From the NCBI GenBank assembly GCA_031279925.1, contig JAITHQ010000236.1, forward strand, positions 1 through 10,061: a stretch of 10,061 nucleotides of DNA. The letters run 5' to 3'. The notes beneath the pieces were generated by a model. It saw only the letters and a program-made list of their open reading frames with translations, did no database searches and was not told the origin of the DNA. Positions 1-6,883 of this stretch are shown here, in pieces (position 1 is the first letter of the stretch; each line of letters begins with the position of its first letter). A program made the translations under genes and the position numbers. The stretch comes from Treponema sp. GTDB taxonomy: Bacteria > Spirochaetota > Spirochaetia > Treponematales > Breznakiellaceae.

Positions 1-777
1 GGTTCCTTTTTCACATTCAGCGCGGAGGTATTCATTCCCCCAGGGATTCAGTGAAACGGCGTTGGCGTTAGCTGCTTCGTAAACCGCGTGGACGCCGTTT
101 TCAAATTCCATGGTAACCAGGGCCTGGCAGTCTCCCTTGTACTCAGCCCAGGCCGGACGCCAGGAGCGGCAGTAAATGGTTTTGCATTTTGCGCCGGCTA
201 TGCTGGCCAGCAGGTCCAGATGATGTACGCTTCCTTCTATCAGGAGCGAATAGGGAATTTCATGACGAAAATCCCCCCAGCTTCCGTAGCGGCGAAGATC
301 ACAGGTATACCGGCAGGAAAGATAATCCAGCCTGCCGTAAACGCCGCTCCGTATCAGTTCACTAAAGTTTGTCTTGTCCTGATCAAACCGGTGACTCATG
401 GTTACTCCCATACGCAGCCCTGCTTGAGCAACTTTACCGGCTATGCGTATTGAAGATTCCAGGGTATCCGCAATGGGTTTTTCCGAAAGAATATGCAGAT
501 TATGGCGTATCGCCGCGTCTATCACCGGTTCATGAAACGCCGGAGGAACAACAACAATACAAAAATCCGCGGGCACACTGGCGAAGGCGGCTTCTGTACC
601 GGTAAAGCACCGGCTGTCAGGCAGGTGCAGGAATCTGCGGGCTGTTTCCAGACAGGCCGGATTCTGGTCAACAGCCGCGGCAATTTCGATAGTGCCGTCT
701 GCAATATTGGGCGGAAGAAATTGTTCACACCACCATTTTCCCCAGCTTCCAACGCCTATTAGAATTCCCCGTTTCAT
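1..777 (-). CDS. Gfo/Idh/MocA family NAD(P)-dependent oxidoreductase, 3' end cut by window edge
   Basis: The frame is open from the ATG at 777 to base 1, giving 259 residues; these families usually run about 330-400, so the C-terminal part is missing. Seen: a Rossmann nucleotide-binding start with GxGxxG (G8-V-G-S-W-G13), an acidic residue after strand 2 (D37), the family signature E99-K100-P101, and an HxxD motif (H185-H-L-D188) in the place where this family keeps its catalytic histidine. Known for the family: NAD(P)-linked oxidation or reduction of sugars, inositols and sugar derivatives in the cytoplasm. It is the third gene of the GH36-like/ThuA-like arm and starts 1 bp after the ThuA-like stop, so the two are probably translated together. 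Substrate is not deducible; oxidation of a glycoside or free sugar at a ring carbon is a reasonable inference from the ThuA-like neighbour. Family assignment is firm, function is not. Confidence 0.93.
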   Translation of the reverse strand, partial: MKRGILIGVGSWGKWWCEQFLPPNIADGTIEIAAAVDQNPACLETARRFLHLPDSRCFTGTEAAFASVPADFCIVVVPPAFHEPVIDAAIRHNLHILSEKPIADTLESSIRIAGKVAQAGLRMGVTMSHRFDQDKTNFSELIRSGVYGRLDYLSCRYTCDLRRYGSWGDFRHEIPYSLLIEGSVHHLDLLASIAGAKCKTIYCRSWRPAWAEYKGDCQALVTMEFENGVHAVYEAANANAVSLNPWGNEYLRAECEKGT

Positions 778-778
778 G

Positions 779-1441
779 TTATGCCTCCAGTTCCCTTCCC
801 GCTGTCCACAGAAAACCCCGGCGCAGAATTTCCCTGAATTCCCGCCTGTTCCACGATGAAGGACCGTGGCCCGATTGATAACAAAAAACCCGGGAAGCCC
901 GGTACTGCCTGACCCAGGCCACGTGGGGCATATTGTTAGGCGACGCCGAGCAGACAAGGGGCCGGCTGTCTCTGGAAGGGCCCATAAGATACGCCTCATC
1001 GGTCATGGAAAAATCTTCCATTCCCCTGGTGATATAATGTTCCCGGTCGTTTATGACAAAACGCAGGTCCTGATCCAGAGCGTAATCCGTAAAACTTTTG
1101 GGGTCTACGCCGCAGATGCTTTCCCACACAGGCCAGTCTGGAAAAGCCATAAGGCTGTGATGCAGCACTATAAGCCCCTGGCTGGTGTCGCCTAACTCTG
1201 AAAGCGCATCCAGCGCTTTGCCTTCATACCACGGGCCGTCGTTCACCGGAGTCGCGTTACACATGGTATAAAAAAGCAGCGCGTCATAACTCTCCCGGAT
1301 TGCTTTTGACGAGCTGGTGAACTGCTCAAGGTGCTGTATGTATGGATGTATTTCCTCAATGCTTTCAAAAAAATCCTGAAAGGCGGGGAATTCAAAACTG
1401 TGGTATCCTACTATCACCGCCACTTTTAATTTGTTCTTCAT
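779..1441 (-). CDS. ThuA-like (trehalose utilisation) domain protein
   Basis: A 220-residue protein that is essentially one ThuA-like domain, a flavodoxin-like fold related to class I glutamine amidotransferases. Seen: beta strand 1 KVAVIVGYHSFEF (6-18); LIVLHHS at 90-96, where the amidotransferase nucleophile elbow would place a cysteine but H94-H95 stand instead; HYITRGMEDFSMTDEAY at 135-151; and a C-terminal block with Y188, G191-H192 and W197 followed by FREILRRGFLW. No amidotransferase Cys is visible in that position, as expected for ThuA-type proteins. No signal peptide, so cytoplasmic. The ATG has AGGAGA 5 bp upstream, and that site overlaps the TAG of the GH36-like gene, which points to coupled translation. 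Known: in rhizobia ThuA and the oxidoreductase ThuB act on trehalose and related disaccharides by a 3-keto route. A similar role with the adjacent oxidoreductase is inference. Confidence 0.88.
   Translation of the reverse strand: MKNKLKVAVIVGYHSFEFPAFQDFFESIEEIHPYIQHLEQFTSSSKAIRESYDALLFYTMCNATPVNDGPWYEGKALDALSELGDTSQGLIVLHHSLMAFPDWPVWESICGVDPKSFTDYALDQDLRFVINDREHYITRGMEDFSMTDEAYLMGPSRDSRPLVCSASPNNMPHVAWVRQYRASRVFCYQSGHGPSSWNRREFREILRRGFLWTAGRELEA
784..788 (-). promoter_or_regulatory. Strong ribosome binding site inside the ThuA-like gene end
   Basis: GGAGG on the minus strand lies 6 bp before the oxidoreductase ATG and within the last codons of the ThuA-like gene. The stop TAA (779-781), one spacer base and the ATG (775-777) follow directly. 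This supports the chosen start and suggests translational coupling. Confidence 0.8.
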
Positions 1442-1450
1442 GCCGGTCTC

Positions 1451-3466
1451 CTATTGAAAAAATACAATCCTTGCCGTGTTCCGGGCAAGCTTCATGCTGA
1501 GTTTGATTCTGCCGCCTTCAATTATTTCCCATCCGTCCGCGCCCGAGACTTCCGGTATTTTTTGCAGAGGCTGTGTAACATAAACGGTATCTGCCGGTTC
1601 CCTGGTGAAGAACGCGGTGAGTCCTCTGCCGTTTGCCGGGTTTATTTTTTCGTGGATTTCCGGGCTTGCGCCGGTAAATCCCGTAACTCGTGGATACGCT
1701 TCGGTAACATCCCGGGCGACTTTTTTGTATGTACCGGTCAGCAGGGCGATTTCTTCAATGTCATCGCCGGAAAGTGAATGTAGATCTCCCCAAATGCCGT
1801 TCCCGCCGAGACAGAGTGATACAAGGGCGTGCTGCCTTGCCCATGAAGGTCCGTCAGGGAGGAAATGGGTGAGGAACAGTATCGAAGGAATTACCCGGTC
1901 ATAGGCCAGGGACTGTCTGCACACATGGTTTCTGGCCGCACCGGGATAAAAAAAGACGTTCCAGTTTTCGCGGTATGTTTCGCGTGCGCCGGGAATATCA
2001 AAATCATGATAGTAGGGGCCGTTGTTCATGTGGAAAAATTTTCCCGCGCTCAGGAACCCAAGGCCGGCATAACGGCGGCCTTCGGTTACGTCAAGATCAA
2101 CAATCGTCCCCGGAAGCCTCCTGCTTACTTCGGATGCGATACGGGTCAGGGCCATGCCGCAGAGAAAACGGAAATTCTTTTCCCGTTCTTCGGGGCTTGC
2201 GTCATTACCTCCGTGGTGATGGTGCGGAGCAGTACATCCGCTCATATCCACCGCGTCCCATTTGAAGTAACGTACGCCGTAGCGTTCACCCACGGACACA
2301 AGTTTTTCGATAAACCAGTTTGCATAATCAGAAACAAGGCACATGCTGTAGCTTTCTTCTGTTTCCCATACCGGGCCGATGTTTATGTCCTTTCCCTCAA
2401 GCTGTTTCCGGTATTCGGGATGTTCCCTGCTTATGCGGGAACCAACCGAAGCCGCTGAAGGATTGAACCAGAGTCCCAGTTTCATTCCGTAGGACTCAAG
2501 CCGGGAACGTATTTCCCGCAGATCATCGGGGAAACGCCGCAGATCAACTTCCCAATCGCCGGTATTCCGGTACCAGCCCGTATCAATAACAAATACATCT
2601 ACGCCGATACGATGGGCAATGTCGATTTCCCTGAGCATTGTTCCGGTGTTCATGTCTTCAAGATATTTGCGCCCCCTGAAAGCGCGGTTCCGTTCCTGAT
2701 TGTTCCAGGTGTTGTAAAAGATCCACGGTTCCCGGCTCGCTTTTGAATCGCATTGATTGTGGAGCATAAAAGACCTGAACAGCGCCAGCATTTCCCCGGA
2801 ACTTCCTTCATGCAGGCCGATCTGAAACCAGGGCGTCAGATACGGCTCTGCATCGCTGAAAAAAGTATTGTTGCAATAGGTTCCGTCTCCACATGCAAGG
2901 CCGATGCCGTACCGGTCTTTCCCCTGTTTTATCGTGAAGCCCAGAAAGTCATCGGTGTATTCCCCTCCATGTTCATAGGCGCAGAATAGGGAACGTTTCC
3001 CGCCGGGTGTGTCCCATTCGGCCAGCAATATGGGTCCCGCAAAAGACAGCTCTTCAAGAAAGGCGGCTTCTGTTCTTTCGATAATCTGCGGAAGATACGC
3101 ATGGCGGGTATTTGCGTATTGGTTTACCTGTACCTCCGTTATGGTACTCTCCAGCGGAATCGCAAAGCCGGTATAGCGGAACATATCTTTTCCGGGAAGT
3201 TTCGAGAGGCGGGCGCCCCGGCCTTTCAGTGTATACCTCATTCTGGCAAAGTGCGGATAAAGCCTGATTTCCATTTCCGCTTCGGCCTTTTCCGTGAGAT
3301 CCCAGCGGAGCAGGGCTTTTTCTCCATCCGCCTGAATGTTTCCGTCCAGGATGCGGCCTGTAACGCACGCTCCTTCGATTTCAAGAACCGGCGGCTCAAG
3401 GCCAAGCGAAAAGTTTCCGGCGCTGAATTCAGGATTTTCCGTATTTGTGATACGCAAACTGTTCAT
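1451..3466 (-). CDS. GH36-like (clan GH-D) glycoside hydrolase, alpha-galactosidase family protein
   Basis: 671 residues, close to the usual length of bacterial GH36 enzymes (about 650-750). An N-terminal beta-sandwich (about 1-230) precedes a TIM barrel (about 245-570) and a small C-terminal beta domain. Barrel motifs: YNTWNNQ (251-257, matching the NSW-type strand), VFVIDTGWY (291-299, matching FVLDDGW), MKLGLWFNP (328-336), and RYFKWD at 399-404, whose D404 matches the GH36 nucleophile in YIKWD. The second catalytic region, TEGRR...GLGFLSAGKFFHMNNGPYYHD (461-488, here abbreviated), lacks the usual WTSDD: by eye N481-N482 fall where the acid/base Asp sits. There is a run of four histidines at 415-418. 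No signal peptide is seen, so it probably acts on imported sugars. AGGGGA about 5 bp before the ATG supports the start. First gene of its arm, transcribed away from the regulator. Family call is good; alpha-galactosidase activity is uncertain. Confidence 0.85.
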   Translation of the reverse strand: MNSLRITNTENPEFSAGNFSLGLEPPVLEIEGACVTGRILDGNIQADGEKALLRWDLTEKAEAEMEIRLYPHFARMRYTLKGRGARLSKLPGKDMFRYTGFAIPLESTITEVQVNQYANTRHAYLPQIIERTEAAFLEELSFAGPILLAEWDTPGGKRSLFCAYEHGGEYTDDFLGFTIKQGKDRYGIGLACGDGTYCNNTFFSDAEPYLTPWFQIGLHEGSSGEMLALFRSFMLHNQCDSKASREPWIFYNTWNNQERNRAFRGRKYLEDMNTGTMLREIDIAHRIGVDVFVIDTGWYRNTGDWEVDLRRFPDDLREIRSRLESYGMKLGLWFNPSAASVGSRISREHPEYRKQLEGKDINIGPVWETEESYSMCLVSDYANWFIEKLVSVGERYGVRYFKWDAVDMSGCTAPHHHHGGNDASPEEREKNFRFLCGMALTRIASEVSRRLPGTIVDLDVTEGRRYAGLGFLSAGKFFHMNNGPYYHDFDIPGARETYRENWNVFFYPGAARNHVCRQSLAYDRVIPSILFLTHFLPDGPSWARQHALVSLCLGGNGIWGDLHSLSGDDIEEIALLTGTYKKVARDVTEAYPRVTGFTGASPEIHEKINPANGRGLTAFFTREPADTVYVTQPLQKIPEVSGADGWEIIEGGRIKLSMKLARNTARIVFFQ

Positions 3467-3529
3467 ACATTCCCCTTTATTTCCCGCATCAAAAAATTGA
3501 CAGCCATTGTTTTCTTGCGGATGTTTTTA

Positions 3530-3538
3530 TGATATAAT
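3530..3538 (+). promoter_or_regulatory. Extended -10 promoter for the response regulator
   Basis: TGATATAAT is a perfect -10 hexamer (TATAAT, 3533-3538) preceded by the TGn extension. No good -35 lies at 17 bp (the bases there read TTTTCT), which is typical of extended -10 promoters. Transcription would begin near 3545, about 23 nt before the ATG at 3568. Confidence 0.6.
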
Positions 3539-3544
3539 CCTGTA

Positions 3545-3557
3545 TTGTGAAACACAA
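3545..3557. promoter_or_regulatory. Inverted repeat TTGTG-AAA-CACAA in the divergent promoter region
   Basis: A perfect 5+5 bp inverted repeat with a 3-bp centre. It covers the predicted transcription start of the regulator gene, overlaps its ribosome binding site AAGGA (3556-3560), and covers the -35 of the candidate minus-strand promoter. It could be an operator acting on both genes, or a small RNA hairpin limiting regulator translation. The repeat is short enough to arise by chance. Confidence 0.35.
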
Positions 3558-3567
3558 GGAAAAATAA

Positions 3568-5034
3568 ATGTACGATGTATGTATCGCGGACGATGAAAAA
3601 CTGATTCAGCAAAGCATCACGGCCCGGATCAGGGAATCCGGCATTCCCGCCCATGTAGTAGGATGTGCGGATAACGCCGAGAATGCCCGATCCCTGTACT
3701 GGTCCGCGAAGCCCGATATTTTCTTTGTGGATATAAATATGCCGGGAACAGACGGGCTTGGCCTTGTCCGCCGCATCCGGGAAGAGGACCCCGGTTGTAC
3801 CGCCAAGTTTATCATTATTACCGGCTATGATGATTTTGCCCACATGCGCGAAGCCATCCAAAGCGGCGCAATGGATTATCTTAAAAAACCAATTTCTACC
3901 GAGGAGTTTAACAAAACCCTTGCTTCCGCGGTAAACATGATCCGGCAGGAGCGGAGGAAGCGCATTTCGTCCGGTGATGGGTTCGTTCTTTATGAGAATT
4001 TCCTTGACAACGGGAACAGCATCCTCAAATCCGGAACTTTGCTTGCCCTGTATGTTCCTTCTGCGGAAATCTTTGCCGAAAAGGAACTGATGGATAAAAC
4101 AGCCGCGTCTTTCTTCACGCATACGAAAGGGAAACCGGCGGATGGCAGTTTTTCCCTGCGGTTTCAAAATGTGCATAACGTCATGCTTTGGTACTGCCCG
4201 GAACGGAATATTCCCAAAAATGCAATTCTCCCGATCTTCAGGGGGCTGATGAAGCGGACAAATATTTCCATTGTATACGCCCATCCCGAATCGGATGATA
4301 TTGTTTCCCTGACCGAAAGAATGGAACAATCCATGAACTTTCGTTTTTTTCATCCAGGATTGATCGAGTGCATCAGGGAACCCGTAATTATTAACCTGGA
4401 AACGGGCGTCCTTGATTATTATCTTGAAAACGGGCAAATTGAAGCCGCAGGCAGCGCCGCAAGCGCCCTTGTTCCCAAAACAATCAGCGGTGAACACGGC
4501 GCTGCGGGCCTTGGTCCGGTTTTCAGGCAGATAATACTGCTGCTTATCAATAAATATATCAGTCATAATATTCCCATGCCCGTTTCCCTCAAACTTGAGC
4601 TTTCTCCTTTTGCCCTGTGCAGGTTCCAAACACTGGAAAACCTGAAAACTTTTCTCTGCGGGGCGGCTTCAACGCTGGCAAAAAACATAAGCGATCAGGA
4701 ACGCAAAAGCGAACTCATCCAGAGCGTGATCGATTATATCAGGCAGAACTACCGGAAGGACGTCAGCCTTAATTATCTTGCCCGGCAGTTCTTTGTTACG
4801 CCTCCTTACCTGAGCCGGCGTTTCAAGGAAAAGACCGGCCTTACTTTTATCGAATACCTTGAAGACATCCGCCTTGAAAAGGCCGAAGAATTCCTTGCCG
4901 GCTCCGACGCGAAGATAAACGATATTTCCGAACAGGTCGGCTATATGGATCCAAATTACTTCGCAAAAGTTTTCAGGAGGAAGTATCATCTTTCTCCCAG
5001 CGATTACCGGCTGACCCGGAAAAATACGAAATGA
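3568..5034 (+). CDS. Two-component response regulator with AraC-type DNA-binding domain (YesN-like)
   Basis: 488 residues in three parts. The receiver domain (about 1-120) has the acidic pair D8-D9, phospho-acceptor D55 in FFVDINMPGTDG, T85 in IIITGYDDF, and K107 before P108, so all phosphorylation residues are present. A middle linker region of about 250 residues has no motif I recognise. The AraC/XylS C-terminus (about 381-488) has two helix-turn-helix units: LNYLARQFFVTPPYLSRRFK (401-420) and the second at about 450-474, ending in the family signature NYFAKVFRRKYHLSPSDYR. Known: YesN-type regulators pair with YesM-type membrane histidine kinases and control nearby sugar transporters and hydrolases. 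No kinase is present here. The start is supported by AAGGA 7 bp before the ATG. It is the only plus-strand gene, divergent from the GH36-like arm and convergent with the GH63-like gene. Confidence 0.95.
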   Translation: MYDVCIADDEKLIQQSITARIRESGIPAHVVGCADNAENARSLYWSAKPDIFFVDINMPGTDGLGLVRRIREEDPGCTAKFIIITGYDDFAHMREAIQSGAMDYLKKPISTEEFNKTLASAVNMIRQERRKRISSGDGFVLYENFLDNGNSILKSGTLLALYVPSAEIFAEKELMDKTAASFFTHTKGKPADGSFSLRFQNVHNVMLWYCPERNIPKNAILPIFRGLMKRTNISIVYAHPESDDIVSLTERMEQSMNFRFFHPGLIECIREPVIINLETGVLDYYLENGQIEAAGSAASALVPKTISGEHGAAGLGPVFRQIILLLINKYISHNIPMPVSLKLELSPFALCRFQTLENLKTFLCGAASTLAKNISDQERKSELIQSVIDYIRQNYRKDVSLNYLARQFFVTPPYLSRRFKEKTGLTFIEYLEDIRLEKAEEFLAGSDAKINDISEQVGYMDPNYFAKVFRRKYHLSPSDYRLTRKNTK

Positions 5035-5040
5035 CATGGT

Positions 5041-6873
5041 TCACAGGCGCTCCTCGGGACCGGCGGCGTAACCCGCTTCGATAAGCGCGACAAGCGCAAG
5101 CAGCGCCCCCCAGTGGTAGAATTTGTCGCTGTTCCGTACATCGCAGCCTTCGCCTGTTTCTCCATTGAAGTTTTCGTGTACATGGCCCCTGCTTATCCAT
5201 TCTTTCAAAAGCAGATTCTTTCCCTTTTCGGCAAGTACCCCGCACGCTTCCTTCTGTCCATGCCGCCTCAGCGCGATGTAAACAAGATAATTCAGCGGTG
5301 CCCATATCCTGCCGCGCCAGTAATCCTGATCGTGATACGCCGGATCGTTACGCGCTATTGCCGGTATCATGTACTCACCGTAAAATTCTTCTTTGTTAAA
5401 AAAATGTTCATCAACCATCCGCTGTACCCGCGGGGCAGAAACTCTGTCAGAAAAAAGCGCGTAGAAACTGGTTGGTCCCACGCGCCGGTTCAATTCCCCG
5501 GTATCGGTCCGTTTGTTCAAATAGAGCCCGAAATCTTCATCCCACATTTCCTCAAGACCGTCTTTGCAGAGTTCAACCCTTGTACGCAGTTCCACCGCTT
5601 CGTTCCGTCCAAGAACGGACGCAAGATCGGCAAGACATTCGCAGTCGAGGATGTAAAGGCCGGTAAATCCCACATCGGCAAGGCGCATCAGATGCGTTTC
5701 CGGATCAAAAGGCATGTTGTCGTACATCGGAGAGTTGTCCTGTCCGGATTCAAGGACAGCCCCTTCAAGGGCGTTGACCCCGAATAATCCCCAATGGCGC
5801 TCCAATGTATCATCATAGGGATCGGAGCCGAGGCATATCTGTCCGTTTTTCAGCATACGGTGAGCGGCAAACCAGCGGTTCCAGTCAAGCAGATCGTCAA
5901 AAAGATATTCCACAAACCATTTCTCCCTAAACTTCCGGTACAGCTCCCGTACCGCAAGGGATCCTACCGGCGGCTGGGAACGGTCGCGGCTTTTGAAACC
6001 GTCCGCCGCGCCGAAATTGGGAATAAAACCCGCCTCGGTCTTTTCCCGCGTGATGGCGATGGCGTTGGCATAGGCAAGTTCCCTGTTTTCAAACATGGCC
6101 ATCATCGAGGAAAAATAGGTGTCCCAGTCAAAGAGCACATAACCTCCCCAGTTGATATTCCACAGCCGCGAAACGGTTGAACAAATTTGATTGTTCTCCG
6201 GTTCGTAGATCGTATCCCAGGCAAGGCATGTCCGCATCGCGTTATAACATTCCGCAAGTTCTCCGTATTTTTTTGTTTCTTCCAATATAAGCTCTTTTTG
6301 TTTTTCCATTACCGGAACAAGTTCCGCCGGGGAGATTTTTCTGCCGGTTGAAACGGCGGCAGGGGAAGAAAGTTCCACCGCAAGGCAGGGATTGGCAATG
6401 CCGGTATTAAGCTGTCTGATTATTTTTCCGTCAACAAAAAAATCAATTTCCTTCCCCGGACAGGATGCCGAGAGCCGGTCTCCATAACCGCGGACATATC
6501 CTTCCCTGTTCCACAGCATTGCGGCATGTACAAGCAGCGCGGGCGGCTGTCTGCATATTTTTACGGGGCTTACCAGCACGTATTGATTACCGTCAACAAC
6601 GGCGCTTTGAATCCTGAATTCCTGATTGCTGCATGACAGGAAAAGTTCCGTGTAGGTTCCGTCATAGCTCCGGGGCCCCGGATGAATGTTTTCATCATCT
6701 TCCCCAAAACGCCCGATAAGAGGCTCCCTGAGAACCTTTGCCGTATTGAAGAATTTAAAGCCAAGACCAAGGGCAATCCCTTCGGGCATGGAAACATAGG
6801 TCAATACGCTGTTGTTATACCAGGTATTAAAGCCCTTGAACATGTTTTTTTGCAATGCCTCAAAACCGTTCAT
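5041..6873 (-). CDS. GH63 / MGH1-like (alpha/alpha)6-barrel glycoside hydrolase
   Basis: 610 residues: an N-terminal beta-rich part (about 1-190) and an (alpha/alpha)6 barrel (about 200-605). Family motifs: SRLWNINWGGYVLFDWDTYF (235-254), ESGQDNSPMYD (375-385), YWRGRIWAPLNYLVY (518-532) and HENFNGETGEG (566-576). By analogy with GH63/GH37-type inverting enzymes, D379 is the candidate general acid and E567 the candidate base. Known activities of related enzymes include mannosyl- and glucosylglycerate hydrolases and alpha-glucosidases of the YgjK type, so the substrate is open. No signal peptide, hence cytoplasmic. AAGAGG 6 bp before the ATG overlaps the stop of the MalG-like gene (gap 10 bp), showing it is the last gene of the importer arm. 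Its stop is 6 bp from that of the convergent regulator gene. Confidence 0.88.
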   Translation of the reverse strand: MNGFEALQKNMFKGFNTWYNNSVLTYVSMPEGIALGLGFKFFNTAKVLREPLIGRFGEDDENIHPGPRSYDGTYTELFLSCSNQEFRIQSAVVDGNQYVLVSPVKICRQPPALLVHAAMLWNREGYVRGYGDRLSASCPGKEIDFFVDGKIIRQLNTGIANPCLAVELSSPAAVSTGRKISPAELVPVMEKQKELILEETKKYGELAECYNAMRTCLAWDTIYEPENNQICSTVSRLWNINWGGYVLFDWDTYFSSMMAMFENRELAYANAIAITREKTEAGFIPNFGAADGFKSRDRSQPPVGSLAVRELYRKFREKWFVEYLFDDLLDWNRWFAAHRMLKNGQICLGSDPYDDTLERHWGLFGVNALEGAVLESGQDNSPMYDNMPFDPETHLMRLADVGFTGLYILDCECLADLASVLGRNEAVELRTRVELCKDGLEEMWDEDFGLYLNKRTDTGELNRRVGPTSFYALFSDRVSAPRVQRMVDEHFFNKEEFYGEYMIPAIARNDPAYHDQDYWRGRIWAPLNYLVYIALRRHGQKEACGVLAEKGKNLLLKEWISRGHVHENFNGETGEGCDVRNSDKFYHWGALLALVALIEAGYAAGPEERL

Positions 6874-6883
6874 CGCATACCTC

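Larger units (their letters stand above)
3529..3557 (-). promoter_or_regulatory. Candidate promoter for the GH36-like arm
   Basis: On the minus strand, TTGTGT (3552-3557, 3 of 6 to the -35 consensus) is followed after exactly 17 bp by TATCAT (3529-3534, 5 of 6 to the -10 consensus). Transcription would start near 3522, leaving a leader of about 55 nt before the ATG at 3466. The weak -35 fits an activator-dependent promoter, in keeping with the adjacent AraC-type regulator. Its -10 overlaps the -10 of the opposite promoter. Confidence 0.45.

Noticed and set aside
3497..3502. Perfect TTGACA as -35 of the regulator promoter
   Set aside because: It is 30 bp from the TATAAT at 3533, far too distant, and no acceptable -10 lies 16-18 bp downstream of it. 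The extended -10 alone explains the promoter better.
3463..4629. 388-codon open frame on the minus strand opposite the regulator gene
   Set aside because: It lies wholly antisense to a gene with clear receiver domain and codon pattern, its translation shows no family motif, and it has no sensible place in the operon. It is a shadow frame.
5113..5787. 224-codon plus-strand frame within the GH63-like gene, and similar frames at 1865-2458 and 5794-6180
   Set aside because: All are opposite well-supported hydrolase genes, have no ribosome binding site or recognisable domain, and reflect the base composition of the real genes.
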